Below, piece by piece: positions 1 to 8,982 of a stretch of 40,020 nucleotides of DNA (position 1 is its first letter; each line of letters opens with the position of its first letter). The translations under genes were made by a program, and so were the position numbers. The notes beneath the pieces were generated by a model. That model was not told the origin of the DNA. It was given only the letters and a program-made list of their open reading frames with translations, and ran no database searches. This DNA comes from Promethearchaeota archaeon (GTDB lineage: Archaea > Asgardarchaeota > Lokiarchaeia > Sigynarchaeales > SOKP01), in NCBI GenBank assembly GCA_030620005.1, contig JAUXAJ010000010.1:1-40020 (forward strand), written 5' to 3'.

Positions 1-336
1 AATAAAAGAGGTAGGATTAGCGTCATGCCCATGTACGTCTGGACAAATGAGATGATAAGGGTACACACGTTTATTAGCGTGTTAGCCTTGCTTCTTTCTA
101 ATTTACTTTATCGGAAAATACAATTAGCCAGAATTGCTCCCTCCAAAGACATATGTTTTGAAACTTTGGAAGACATAAAAGAAATTCGCCTGTATTACGA
201 CGATAAAGGCCCTCCTGATGTGCTTCTTACCCAGATGTCTGCCTTGCAACGCAAGTTATTTAAAGCCTTGGACTTGAAGCGATTTATTGGAAAAAAATTT
301 TTGAGTGGTGACAAAAAAAAAAGATTCTTTAATTAA
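1..336 (+). pseudogene. C-terminal end of a DDE transposase (IS4/IS1634-like), cut by window edge
   Basis: The frame is open from the first base, so this is the 3' end of a longer gene and not a 103-residue protein starting at the ATG at 25. The peptide contains the stretch WTNEMIRVHTFISVLALLL, which resembles the segment near the C-terminus of IS4/IS1634-type transposases, where a conserved 'IRVH.F' precedes a hydrophobic helix after the last catalytic residue. The tail is lysine-rich and ends in a poly-A tract. The catalytic residues lie outside the window, so I cannot tell whether the element is intact. The family call rests on this one motif. Confidence 0.55.
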
Positions 337-410
337 AAGCCATAAGATCACATTATAGAATTTAACTTTGAAAGTCAAGAAGAAACATAAAAAACTGAAA
401 ATAAAAAAAA

Positions 411-1556
411 ATGTCAGAACAATTAAAGAAATTAATCGAATCAAACGATTTCTTGTTAAATATATTAAATAACATGTCTGCTGCTGTTTTTGTCGTTGAT
501 AAAAACGTGAGGGTGCAAAATATTAACAAGGCATTCACGAAACTATTTCATAAAACGGAAGAAGAAGTATACAACGAATTATGCGGAAATGCTATTGGTT
601 GCGTGTTTCCTGTAAAGGAGAAGACGGATTGTGGAAAAACCTACTTTTGCAATAATTGTGAATTAAGAAAAAATTTAGTCAAATGTTTAACAGAGAAAGG
701 AGAAGCACAAAAGACAGTAATCGAGAGAGAATTTTTAATAGGTGATGAATTTATATTGAAATTCTTTTATGTCATCACGGATTACATAGAATATAATGAT
801 ATAGGATTTGTATTAGTAATGATCTATGACATTACTGATCTAGAAGCTCATAGAAGGAAATTAGAGGAGTTGAATGATCTAAAAAATCAATTTTTAGGAA
901 TGGCTGCTCATGATTTGAGAAATCCCATTGCACAAATAATGGGCGCTTCAGAATTAGTATTGGAATATTCTGATAAGTTTAAGCAAGAAGATAAAGAAAG
1001 ACTACTAAACATGATTCATGCGTCAAGTAATTTCATGTTAAAATTAGTGAATAATTTATTAGACATTTCAAAAATAGAATCTGGTAAGTTAGAACTCGAA
1101 AAAACAATACAAAATTATGTTGATTTTGTTGAAGAATGCTTGATGTTTAATAGATTAAGTGCTAAACAAAAAAATATTTCAATCGAATCAGATTTCGGAG
1201 ATAATATTATAAATTTAACATTTGACAAAACGCAAATAAACCAAGTTATAAATAATCTTATTGGAAACTCAATTAAATTTTCACCTGAAGGAGCTAAAAT
1301 AATAGTTAAAGTTGAGAAACAATCCAATCGAATCATTACAAAAGTCATAGATGAAGGACCAGGAATTCCTAAGGAGGAATTATCTAAATTATTTAAAGAA
1401 TTCCAACAAACAAGCGTCAAACCAACTAGTGGTGAAAAAGGAACGGGACTCGGACTTGCTATCTCTAAAAAAATTGTCGAAAAACATGGCGGTCAAATAG
1501 GTGTGGAAAGTGAAGTTAGAAAAGGGTCGACTTTTTATTTCATATTACCAATTTAA
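411..1556 (+). CDS. Soluble PAS-domain sensor histidine kinase with a cysteine cluster
   Basis: This is a signal-transducing autokinase. An N-terminal PAS domain (about residues 12-145) is followed by a dimerisation/phosphoacceptor helix with the H-box at HDLRNP (His167). The ATPase domain has an N-box (about 277-294, NNLIGNSIKF), a G1 box DEGPGIP (314-320), an F-box (328-333) and a G2 box GTGLGLA (344-350), and all of these look functional. No membrane segment is visible, so it should sense inside the cell. The PAS domain carries six cysteines (58, 64, 74, 80, 83, 92). This CG-C-CG-C-C pattern recurs in a subset of PAS kinases and suggests a metal, Fe-S or redox site, which is an inference. 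No response regulator lies next to it, so the partner is unknown. The gene ends 48 bases before the convergent regulator gene. Confidence 0.9.
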   Translation: MSEQLKKLIESNDFLLNILNNMSAAVFVVDKNVRVQNINKAFTKLFHKTEEEVYNELCGNAIGCVFPVKEKTDCGKTYFCNNCELRKNLVKCLTEKGEAQKTVIEREFLIGDEFILKFFYVITDYIEYNDIGFVLVMIYDITDLEAHRRKLEELNDLKNQFLGMAAHDLRNPIAQIMGASELVLEYSDKFKQEDKERLLNMIHASSNFMLKLVNNLLDISKIESGKLELEKTIQNYVDFVEECLMFNRLSAKQKNISIESDFGDNIINLTFDKTQINQVINNLIGNSIKFSPEGAKIIVKVEKQSNRIITKVIDEGPGIPKEELSKLFKEFQQTSVKPTSGEKGTGLGLAISKKIVEKHGGQIGVESEVRKGSTFYFILPI

Positions 1557-1604
1557 GTTATTATCATAAATAAATTGTGAAAACATTATCTTTCATATAA
1601 AAGC

Positions 1605-2129
1605 TTATTTTTTAAAATTCGCTTCATATTTCTGCCGGAGTTTATCCCAAATCTCCAAAAATCCTTTACGACGCGCAATCAAGGCTAACTCTTGGTTGAT
1701 AATTGCTTTTATTTTATCATAACCAATTAAACCTTGGAGCTCATCTTTATCTCGCTTCAGTTCTCTTTTAATTGCCTTAAGTTTATCTTCCCAACTTATA
1801 GATGTTCTAATCAAGTTATTACCTCTTCTAAAATTTTCTGATTGAATGGACTCCATTGAATATGTTATTTCTCCCGAACTCGATCGTTTGGTTATATCAA
1901 CCAGCCCTATCTTAACTAAATCATTAACTACTTGGGATATTTTACCTCCTGAGAATCCTGTAAGTTCTTTTAGCATTCTCTGAGTTAAATCTCTCCTTGT
2001 CAAGAAGTAAAATAATATCTTAGCTGTAAACTCGTCTCGACTCGTAGCTAATGATGTGTTCATTAAATATTCTATTATTGTATCTTCAATCTTTTGGACA
2101 TCTGGATCAAAACGTTTTAATTCATTCAT
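1605..2129 (-). CDS. GbsR/MarR-type winged-helix transcriptional regulator (second of a tandem pair)
   Basis: A 174-residue DNA-binding protein. About residues 40-85 form a winged helix: the segment LTQRMLKELTGFSGGKISQV reads as helix-turn-helix, followed by a wing region with the signature LVKIGLVDITKRSSSGEITY. The remainder is helical and probably mediates dimerisation. It resembles the upstream gene in length and architecture (the same 'LTQ..L..LTG.S.G.IS' recognition segment), so the two are probably paralogues from a tandem duplication. Only 10 bases separate it from the upstream stop codon, so the two are very likely co-transcribed. No effector-binding residues could be recognised. Confidence 0.8.
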   Translation of the reverse strand: MNELKRFDPDVQKIEDTIIEYLMNTSLATSRDEFTAKILFYFLTRRDLTQRMLKELTGFSGGKISQVVNDLVKIGLVDITKRSSSGEITYSMESIQSENFRRGNNLIRTSISWEDKLKAIKRELKRDKDELQGLIGYDKIKAIINQELALIARRKGFLEIWDKLRQKYEANFKK

Positions 2130-2139
2130 ATCAACTAAT

Positions 2140-2643
2140 TTAATTTTTAGGCATTAACATTTTCATTATTTCTGAAGAAATATTATTCATTGTTTGGATG
2201 GTCACGATCAAGTCATGAATTCTTTCTGAAAGCAGTTCTTGTCCACGCTTTCCTTTATAGTTCTGTAATTCCTCTAGTTTTTCCCGTAAGAAAGTAATGA
2301 GATCCACGAATTCATTAGAATAAATGTCTGACATTCTCCCTGCAATTTCCGACATCGGAGTCATCACGTAATGATATTGATTCGTAGCTTCGATTCGTTC
2401 TTTTCTAATAAGACCACCAAACTGCAAAAATTTCCGGAGATTTTTAGATATAGCGCCTGCTGAAAGTCCTGTTAGGTCTCTTAGCTGCTTTTGAGTCAAT
2501 CTTCCATGGATTGCTAGATAACCTATAATTAGTTGCATTTTTGGCGAAGTACTCTTAGCCACTCCAGTTGCCATTACGTACTCCAGGAATATTTGTTCGA
2601 ATTCTTTAATTCTACCTTCAAAAATAAGATCTTCAGTTTTCAT
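2140..2643 (-). CDS. GbsR/MarR-type winged-helix transcriptional regulator (first of a tandem pair)
   Basis: A 167-residue regulator whose helix-turn-helix is LTQKQLRDLTGLSAGAISKN, followed by a wing (FGGLIRKERIEATNQYHYVM) and C-terminal helices. It starts the two-gene regulator operon and diverges from the acyltransferase gene at 2821. The shared 177-base promoter region contains three copies of a TTTCAT/ATGAAA dyad. This layout suggests that one or both regulators bind there and control both themselves and the acyltransferase, but this is inferred from arrangement only. The ligand is unknown. Confidence 0.8.
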   Translation of the reverse strand: MKTEDLIFEGRIKEFEQIFLEYVMATGVAKSTSPKMQLIIGYLAIHGRLTQKQLRDLTGLSAGAISKNLRKFLQFGGLIRKERIEATNQYHYVMTPMSEIAGRMSDIYSNEFVDLITFLREKLEELQNYKGKRGQELLSERIHDLIVTIQTMNNISSEIMKMLMPKN

Positions 2644-2666
2644 TCTTTAATAATAATATTATGAGG

Positions 2667-2680
2667 TTATATATATTTTT
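2667..2680 (-). promoter_or_regulatory. TATA-like box for the regulator operon
   Basis: On the minus strand this reads AAAAATATATATAACC, an archaeal-type TATA element about 25-35 bases upstream of the ATG at 2643. One dyad (2685-2694) lies immediately upstream of it, a placement that fits autoregulation. Confidence 0.5.
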
Positions 2681-2684
2681 TATC

Positions 2685-2769
2685 TTTCATGAAAAATGAA
2701 TAACATTTAAATATGCTACTTTCTTTTCATTATATGAAAATAGGTTTTTTATTTTTCATGAAATATGAA
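2685..2769. promoter_or_regulatory. Cluster of three TTTCAT/ATGAAA operator-like dyads
   Basis: The perfect palindrome TTTCATGAAA occurs at 2685-2694 and again at 2754-2763. Each is followed by a further ATGAA half-site (2696-2700 and 2765-2769). Between them, 2724-2740 reads TTTTCATTATATGAAAA, a perfect 7-base inverted repeat with a 3-base spacer. The three sites share the half-site TTTCAT and fill the gap between the divergent regulator and acyltransferase genes, outside both TATA boxes. Binding by the adjacent GbsR-like proteins is an inference. Confidence 0.65.
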
Positions 2770-2780
2770 TTTAATTTCGA

Positions 2781-2790
2781 ATATATAATA
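2781..2790 (+). promoter_or_regulatory. TATA-like box for the acyltransferase gene
   Basis: ATATATAATA lies about 31-40 bases upstream of the ATG at 2821. A purine-rich AGAGGT just ahead of the start could act as a ribosome binding site. The third dyad lies 17 bases upstream of the box. Confidence 0.5.
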
Positions 2791-2820
2791 AATTAAAAGT
2801 TTAAAGAGGTATTAAAAAAA

Positions 2821-4224
2821 ATGACACAAGTTCAAAAAACTGAATATAAAAAATATGCAAGAAAATTAGTCCCTTTCGAAAGGCGATTTTTTAGAGCCCC
2901 CACGCAGCACATTTCGATAGTTGCGAGAGTAAAGGGATTTATCTCAGAAGAAGAGATAAGAAATGCATTATATAAAGTAAGGCAACAACACCCGTTGGTC
3001 GGTGCCCGAGTGTACCTTGATGAAAACCAAGAACCGTGGTATACAACAGAGAACGTTCCTGAAAATCCATTAAAAGTAGTCAAACGTGCTTCGGAAAAAG
3101 ATTGGCATCAAGAGCTCTTGAGTGCGTATAAAGTCCGTTTTGAATTAGGAAAAGGTCCATTAGCTCGCTTTGTATTATTACAATCACCAGAAATGTCTGA
3201 AATTCTCATCATTTGTCACCATATCATTTGTGATGGCACTTCGTTAGCCATTTTGGCTCGAGATCTCTTATCATACGTGGGAAATCCTGATCGAAAGGTA
3301 CAAGAAATGTCAGAGCCTCCCTTATCCACTCCAGATAATTTTCCAATAGATGTCTCGGTTGGAAAACTGATAATGTTCATGATTAATAAGATGAACCAAG
3401 CCTGGGAAAAACAGAAGGTTTTATTTGATGAGGAGGACGAAGATAATATCTTTAGAGCATATTGGGACAATAATGAGTTTAAGGTCATCTCGGTGGAATT
3501 GAATGAAAAACAGACCTCAAATCTCGTGGAAAAATGCCACCAGCACGGAGTAACCGTGAATTCTGCTTTGAATGCGGCATTTCTTGCAGCACGCCATACT
3601 ATCCGAGGACCTTTTAAAGGAGGAAAACGGAACATCATGGTTCCTGTCAACACGCGTGAACGATATAAAAAACCCGTTGGCGAACATTTTGGAGTCTATG
3701 TCTCTGGATTTCAATTTAAATTATCGTATAATCCAAAAAAAGATTTTTGGGAGAATACGAAGATTTTCAATGAAAAGGCAAGAGAGAACCTCTATATTAA
3801 CAAAGTGTTTAAATTTGCTGCTATTACGGGCTTGATTGATCAAACTCTGGTAGATGCCCGATCATTCAGTTTCATGGGAAACCTTGTACCTTCAAGTTTC
3901 AGTAGATATGAGAAAATTCACGCGTTTAGTAGTAATGAAAAAAATATCGTGAATAAACGGGCAAAAAAGCAAATCCCAAAATTGCCTGGTCTCGCACTTA
4001 CAAATCTTGGTCGCTTGGATTATCCTACGAAATATGGCTCCTTGGAATTAGAGCGTTTTATCTTCATTACTTCAGGAACGCCATATATAGAACTCGTCAT
4101 TCCTGCTGTCACGGTTGCTGGAAAACTAACGTTTACAATTAATTACTTGGAAGGAACTACCGATACTTCCACAATGGAGAAAATTAAGAATGAAGTGTTA
4201 AAGTATTTAGATTTAGCAGGCTAA
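2821..4224 (+). CDS. Condensation-domain / alcohol-acetyltransferase-like acyltransferase
   Basis: A stand-alone 467-residue member of the CoA-dependent acyltransferase superfamily, which includes NRPS condensation domains, PapA5-like enzymes and alcohol acetyltransferases. The hallmark HHxxxDG motif is present as HHIICDG (His133, His134, Asp138, Gly139); the second histidine is the usual catalytic base. The N-terminal half has the expected 'QHPLVGARV' segment, and the C-terminal half the 'ALTNLGRLD' type segment near the channel. No carrier-protein or adenylation domain is adjacent, so it probably acts on a free CoA thioester and an alcohol or amine acceptor. The substrate cannot be read from the sequence. 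It diverges from two regulators and probably responds to them. Confidence 0.8.
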   Translation: MTQVQKTEYKKYARKLVPFERRFFRAPTQHISIVARVKGFISEEEIRNALYKVRQQHPLVGARVYLDENQEPWYTTENVPENPLKVVKRASEKDWHQELLSAYKVRFELGKGPLARFVLLQSPEMSEILIICHHIICDGTSLAILARDLLSYVGNPDRKVQEMSEPPLSTPDNFPIDVSVGKLIMFMINKMNQAWEKQKVLFDEEDEDNIFRAYWDNNEFKVISVELNEKQTSNLVEKCHQHGVTVNSALNAAFLAARHTIRGPFKGGKRNIMVPVNTRERYKKPVGEHFGVYVSGFQFKLSYNPKKDFWENTKIFNEKARENLYINKVFKFAAITGLIDQTLVDARSFSFMGNLVPSSFSRYEKIHAFSSNEKNIVNKRAKKQIPKLPGLALTNLGRLDYPTKYGSLELERFIFITSGTPYIELVIPAVTVAGKLTFTINYLEGTTDTSTMEKIKNEVLKYLDLAG

Positions 4225-4277
4225 TAAGAACTAAACAATTTTTACTTCTTTTTTTTTATCTTAATTTTATTCATTAT

Positions 4278-4490
4278 TCATTTTTCTGACATGTTAAAAT
4301 TCAATCTAGATAATATCGGATGTTTTTCATGCGCTTCTTGAAAGTGAATGGAACTCAATGATTCTTTTTTATTAAGAGCAATTTTCCTAGCCCAAAAACT
4401 ATACCATAAATCAGTTAAAATAGTTTCTCCTTCTCTTATATTCACGAAGTCGCGTTTTAAAATTGCTTCAACAGGATCTAAACTATCATC
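4278..4490 (-). pseudogene. 3' remnant of an unrecognised gene
   Basis: An open minus-strand frame of about 70 codons begins directly after an in-frame TGA at 4491-4493 and has no start codon. It reads DDSLDPVEAILKRDF, then a segment with LTDLWYSFWARKIAL, and ends LSRLNFNMSEK. The amino-acid composition and normal codon usage look like real protein. I do not recognise the family. It is probably the 3' end of a gene whose 5' part was lost at a junction near 4490, just where the next plus-strand fragment begins. Confidence 0.4.
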
Positions 4491-4505
4491 TCAGCAGCCC
4501 TCATA

Positions 4506-4949
4506 ATGAGCGGAATTCGTTCTCCTGAAAGTAGTGTAATTCCTTTTAATGCGTCTCACTTGAAAAATCTTAAAACGATGCGCGGGAAAATAGATCTATC
4601 AACACTAATGCTTGAATATGACGTTCTCTATCAAACGCCCACAGCAGAAGCAATGGATGCAATAGTCTTACAAGGGGAAGATCTCTTATTAATCCAAATT
4701 ACAACGGCAAATACACCTGATACCTCAAAAATAGACAAAATTCTTGCGCAAATGAAGAAAACCTCCGCTCTTCATACTGAAAAAAAAGAATTCAAAAATG
4801 TTAAGGGATGGGTCGTATCTCTTTTTGATTTTGAACATAAAGTTAAGACTCATGAAAATCTACTCATTACCACAGGAAACCAACTCGTTCCAATATTAGG
4901 AGAAAAACTTTACGAGAAACTTAAAGAAATTAAGGGCTCTTTTAGCTGA
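4506..4949 (+). CDS. Hypothetical protein, possibly a nuclease-fold fragment
   Basis: A 147-residue frame with protein-like composition. The core has a strand-rich segment (EAMDAIVLQGEDLLLIQITT, about residues 48-67) followed by helices and a C-terminal stretch LLITTGNQLVPILGEKLYEK. The layout of an acidic residue followed by a strand ending in Q-I-T is faintly reminiscent of PD-(D/E)XK folds, but the usual lysine is missing, so no nuclease call is made. The frame is open upstream to 4482, next to the minus-strand remnant's edge, so the gene may have lost its 5' end. Function unknown. Confidence 0.45.
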   Translation: MSGIRSPESSVIPFNASHLKNLKTMRGKIDLSTLMLEYDVLYQTPTAEAMDAIVLQGEDLLLIQITTANTPDTSKIDKILAQMKKTSALHTEKKEFKNVKGWVVSLFDFEHKVKTHENLLITTGNQLVPILGEKLYEKLKEIKGSFS

Positions 4950-5018
4950 AAAATCTAAGATTAAATAATTTTGCTTTACGTCTTTCTTACTTTCAAGTAA
5001 GAAACAATAATTTTCATT

Positions 5019-5471
5019 CTATCTTTTATATTTAATCATCTCCTTCCTTTTAATAATATCAAAATCCTTATTCGCTTTAATTAAGGCATCTATCACTTGA
5101 AATGACAGGGCAGGATGCGCGTTGTCATCTAAATCGCCACATACTAGCAAGAGCTTTCCTTTCAAGTTCTTAGCTAATTTTGCATTGACTTGATTATCAT
5201 AATTATTCCCTTTGAGCATGCCTTGATATCTTTCCCCCCAATCAGAAACATATCCGCTCTGATCATGATTTCCCGCGGAAGAAACTGCGACTTTATAGAA
5301 GCCAGGAAATGCTAATATGGCTCTCGTTGAAGCAAACCCTCCTCCAGAATGACCATATATTCCAACCCGATCTAAATCCATGTAAGGATGTTCCCTTGCT
5401 AGTTGTTTAAATGCAGCTAAATGATCTTCTAGTCGTGAAGTGTGGCACATAATGAGAAATATGGGGACCAA
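5019..5471 (-). pseudogene. Remnant of an S9 (prolyl oligopeptidase / DPP-IV type) serine peptidase
   Basis: An internal slice of the S9 catalytic domain. It has the nucleophile elbow GHSGGGFAS, the segment VSSAGNHDQSGY, and the acid region GDLDDNAHPALSF. The catalytic histidine, normally about 35 residues after that aspartate, is missing: the frame ends in a lysine-rich tail with stop instead. The N-terminal beta-propeller and first part of the alpha/beta domain are also absent, and the longest frame begins at a TTG with no homology before LEDHLAAF. S9 enzymes usually exceed 600 residues, so this is a two-end-truncated pseudogene and cannot be catalytic. Confidence 0.8.
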
Positions 5472-5661
5472 GGAGGGAGGCTTCGGAGCATATTATTATT
5501 CATATGTTCTTAATCATGTCAAGGTTTCTAAAGAAAATGTAAAAGCGTTCAAAAAAGGAATAAAAAAATTTGGAAATTATTCAAAAATACCGCCGCATTG
5601 GTGGGATCATCCAACGGTGGAAGAATGGAACGATAATATCGTGCCTCCCTTGCCTACATGA
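5440..5661 (+). pseudogene. Probable C-terminal remnant of an unrecognised protein
   Basis: A 73-codon frame whose last 60 residues, including KIPPHWWDHPTVEEWNDN and the ending VPPLPT, look protein-like. It overlaps the 5' edge of the S9 remnant on the opposite strand, so its first residues are probably antisense sequence and the real homology starts near 5475. No family was recognised. It may mark the other side of the rearrangement that truncated the peptidase. Confidence 0.3.
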
Positions 5662-5767
5662 AATATTAATTAAACAAAAAATTAGTTAATTTTTTCAAGA
5701 AAGCTTGACTTTTGGTTTAAAACCAATAGGACAATCAAATAATTAAAATAATAAATAAATGGTACTT

Positions 5768-7150
5768 CTATTCGTGTTCCATTTTACCATTTTCTACTTG
5801 TGAATTCTCTTCCCCATATAATTTTCGAATTTCTTTTTGAAGATCTTCAAATTTTTCTCCGTATATTGGATACTTATACATTAGAAGCAAGCATATCGCT
5901 AAAAAGATTAATGGAGGTAAAGCAAAACCTAATCGAATGCCTAACAGTGCTTGTTCTGTTTGACCTGAAGTAGATGTTCCATCATAACCGTACAAGGTCA
6001 GAAATATGGTGAAAATAAATATAAATATTCCTGTAGCAGGAATTGTAAAGATGGCTCCGACACCGCCAAACATGCCCGCTCGTTGAGTTCCTTTTTTTAT
6101 GTAATCTTCGTAAATAGGAATGGGGCCATAAGCACTGCCGCAGATACCATTTGCGGACATACTCGTGAGTATGAAAAAATAGAATATGAACAATAGCCAG
6201 TAATTGATTATTAAGAGAAATCCTAAATAGCCAACAAAGGCTAATCCTTGAAAAATCAAGAAAGTTCGCCGAAATCCAATTTTCTTTTGAATTTTTAGAA
6301 TAATGGGCATCATTAAGGGTTGTGAACCACCCGCAATAATCGGAGGAAGAATTGCATAAATCCCCAACAGCTCATAAATGTCGAATAAAATGTAGAGAAC
6401 GGTTGACCCAAAAGAGCCGATGCCTGCCATTGTAAACGCCAATACAATGTTATATCTAAAGGTTTTAAATTTTAAACATTCTTTAACTGCTGTAATTGGT
6501 GGTACGGACTCTATTTCTAGCTTTTGATCTCGCAATGGTTCATCAATTTTCATGAAAAAATAAAAATTCATGCTGAAACTGAGCATTCCAATTAATGTGA
6601 ATATGAAAACAATGAATTGAAGGGAATATTCTTTAGTAAGAAGGATAAGTGGAAGATAACTCATTATCGCATTAGGGATCAAATTTAAATACCCCGCAAT
6701 TATTCCCATGGAAGCTCTTTCGTTTGGATCCTCCGTAATTCCTAGAATTAGCGCGCCATAATTTATGCCATAAATCGTAACTGCTAAATCATAAAGACAC
6801 AATCCTAAAAGTAATATTAGAAAGATGAGCAGCGCGCTCCACGAAGGTTGGTTAAATATTAAAATGAAAAAACCGATCACGCCAAATGGTATGGACCACT
6901 TCATCAAGCGTTTTCGCTTCCCTTTTTTTGGATGATATTTAACCATATCAGAATAATATCCAATGATGATATCGTTTATCCCGTTCCAAATCCCATAGCA
7001 TAAATTTGCGATTCCAAAATATAATGGAGGGAGCCCTATGAAATCCGTATAAAATTTTAACATTGCTGCACCAATGAGCATTCCAGCCATGCTATAGCCT
7101 ACAGTACATAGAGCAAAAAGAAATTTTTTATTAAGGGGAACTTTTACCAT
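5768..7150 (-). CDS. GPH-family (MelB-like) sugar:cation symporter
   Basis: A polytopic major-facilitator protein with about 12 hydrophobic segments over 460 residues. The family hallmark is in the first loop: GIWNGINDIIIGYYSD followed by a basic loop KKGKRKRLMKW, as in glycoside-pentoside-hexuronide symporters. It probably imports mono- or oligosaccharides with a cation. The start is placed at the ATG at 7150, since the 9 bases upstream begin with a weak TTG. It follows the GH110-like gene by about 20 bases, so a glycosidase-transporter operon is likely, with the released sugar as substrate. Its C-terminal region (ALLGIRLGFALPPLIF) closely matches the transporter remnant at 30578-30781. Confidence 0.88.
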   Translation of the reverse strand: MVKVPLNKKFLFALCTVGYSMAGMLIGAAMLKFYTDFIGLPPLYFGIANLCYGIWNGINDIIIGYYSDMVKYHPKKGKRKRLMKWSIPFGVIGFFILIFNQPSWSALLIFLILLLGLCLYDLAVTIYGINYGALILGITEDPNERASMGIIAGYLNLIPNAIMSYLPLILLTKEYSLQFIVFIFTLIGMLSFSMNFYFFMKIDEPLRDQKLEIESVPPITAVKECLKFKTFRYNIVLAFTMAGIGSFGSTVLYILFDIYELLGIYAILPPIIAGGSQPLMMPIILKIQKKIGFRRTFLIFQGLAFVGYLGFLLIINYWLLFIFYFFILTSMSANGICGSAYGPIPIYEDYIKKGTQRAGMFGGVGAIFTIPATGIFIFIFTIFLTLYGYDGTSTSGQTEQALLGIRLGFALPPLIFLAICLLLMYKYPIYGEKFEDLQKEIRKLYGEENSQVENGKMEHE

Positions 7151-7170
7151 GGTTATCAATATCCTTTTTC

Positions 7171-8760
7171 TTAATCTTCTATTAATAAATTTGAAACTTT
7201 TTTAACTTTAATCGGGGGATTACAATTTGTTATTTGATTCTTTATAATTTTCACATCACGGGCAGCTTCAATGTGAATTCCTTTTATGCCTATCCCATCA
7301 ATAGCATTATTTTCAATTACTATATTTTCATAGAGGTCTGGAGCGGATCTAATAGATAATGGAACGAATTTGAGTGTTTCAGGTCTGATTGTTATACCAC
7401 TACATTTTGCCATAGTTCCTGGCCCACCTCCACACTTAATGAATTTATTATTTCTAATTGTTATATCTCTTGCTGAAAGTGCCTCCATCCAAAATTTTGA
7501 GCAAGTGATGTAAACGCCCGTTCCCGTGCAGTGCTTAAATTCGTTATTCTCAATATTAGCACCTATTGTTTGAAATAAAACACCTCTTGCACGATTATTA
7601 TATATTTTATTACCTATAAATCTTAAGCTTGCAGCCTTTGATACGTTTGCAATAAGATCTCCTTCTTTGAAATTTGCGGGTAACTTATTTTCAACTGTAA
7701 TGACATGCTTTCGTTCCTTTTCGAGGACCATTACATCTGAAATCTTTCCTCTTGCATAAGGTTTCAATGTTTTATATTTAACGAATTCTATTTCATCGTT
7801 TGGGTCTGGATAATCAAATATTTTATCTTGTTGTTCTTTCTTGATAGTTGTTTCAAGTGTATTTTTATTAAGTATCTTGTTTACATAGTAATAAAAGGTA
7901 TGTATGTTAAGAGCATCATCGCCTTGCCCTTCAAAATAGCAGTTTTCAAAATCCACTAAACCAGAACAACTGATGAAATGACTGGCATCCGCATTAATGC
8001 TCCATATTCTATTTTCGGGAGGTTTAACTCGATAACCACGCACTTTTATATCACGAGTTCGATGACCAATAATCCCCCAATGTCCCGATTCAAGGGTAAT
8101 ATTCTCAATTTGAATATTCTTACTGTTAAAAATGAGAATTGCTGGATGGCTTGAAATATAATGTCGAATTATTAGCCCCTTTCCCACCTTAGGGGCGAAA
8201 AATCTTGAGATTTTCCCTTTAAAAATTCTAAAAATTCCGGGTTCGATTTGTTTAATTTTTTTATTGTTTCTGAAATAAAACTCTTTTTTTCCGAGTAGTT
8301 TAGTTTCTGGATCAAATTCAATCCAAGAATGTAAAGGCAGTTCAGTTCTTACCTTTTCTGGAAATTCAATTTTTACATCGAAAAATTTTCGTTTTTTGTT
8401 AATTACAATACCTTCTGAATAAGGTTTCTCATGTAAATTAAATTTAAAATTCTTTAAAGTCAGATTTTCGCAATTTTCAATGAAGAAGGGAATAGACATC
8501 CCGTGAGAGATGATTTCTGAATTACTTCCATCAATAGAAATATTATTCACGTCTTTTAAATGAATAAATCTTTGCCTAGCACTAAAAAGGTCAGAATCCC
8601 AATTTTTAAACATTATTTTATTGACGACCTGATCAAATAATTCATCCGCTTCAACACTCTGGAAGTGGTATATATCTTTTGGGATAAATACTGATGTTTC
8701 ACCACTCTTAATAGTATCATCAATCAATTCTTTAAAATAAGAAACTGCATCTTCTATCAC
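7171..8760 (-). CDS. Right-handed beta-helix glycosidase, GH110-like (alpha-1,3-galactosidase type)
   Basis: A 529-residue protein with repeated beta-helix rungs (for example IENITLESGHWG, IENNEFKHCTGTG, IRNNKFIKCGGG). The central segment NADASHFISCSGLVDFENCY followed by EGQGDDALNIH (Asp281-Asp282) matches the conserved active-site region of GH110 enzymes, which remove terminal alpha-1,3-galactose. No signal peptide is visible, so it may act inside the cell after import of an oligosaccharide. The start is a GTG, preceded by an AAGGTTAAG-type site. It is the promoter-proximal gene of the pair with the GPH symporter. Other pectate-lyase-like polysaccharidases remain possible. Confidence 0.7.
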   Translation of the reverse strand: MIEDAVSYFKELIDDTIKSGETSVFIPKDIYHFQSVEADELFDQVVNKIMFKNWDSDLFSARQRFIHLKDVNNISIDGSNSEIISHGMSIPFFIENCENLTLKNFKFNLHEKPYSEGIVINKKRKFFDVKIEFPEKVRTELPLHSWIEFDPETKLLGKKEFYFRNNKKIKQIEPGIFRIFKGKISRFFAPKVGKGLIIRHYISSHPAILIFNSKNIQIENITLESGHWGIIGHRTRDIKVRGYRVKPPENRIWSINADASHFISCSGLVDFENCYFEGQGDDALNIHTFYYYVNKILNKNTLETTIKKEQQDKIFDYPDPNDEIEFVKYKTLKPYARGKISDVMVLEKERKHVITVENKLPANFKEGDLIANVSKAASLRFIGNKIYNNRARGVLFQTIGANIENNEFKHCTGTGVYITCSKFWMEALSARDITIRNNKFIKCGGGPGTMAKCSGITIRPETLKFVPLSIRSAPDLYENIVIENNAIDGIGIKGIHIEAARDVKIIKNQITNCNPPIKVKKVSNLLIED

Positions 8761-8982
8761 TTTCTTAACCTTTTCCTAATTTTTCTCTTCCCTTAGTAAC
8801 ACCAACCTATACCAATATTTAACAATTCATCAATAAAATAGGCTAATTTGTTTAGCAATAAGATCATACCTTTCTTATAAATTATAATTAGAAAATAGTA
8901 TTAAAAATTTTGTAATTATAAAGTATTCTGATCATAATATTGTAATTAAAATTAATTGATTAATTCAAAAATAAAAATTTTT

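Noticed and set aside
4506..4949. PD-(D/E)XK nuclease call
   Set aside because: The strand and acid are suggestive, but the conserved lysine is missing and the N-terminus may be lost.
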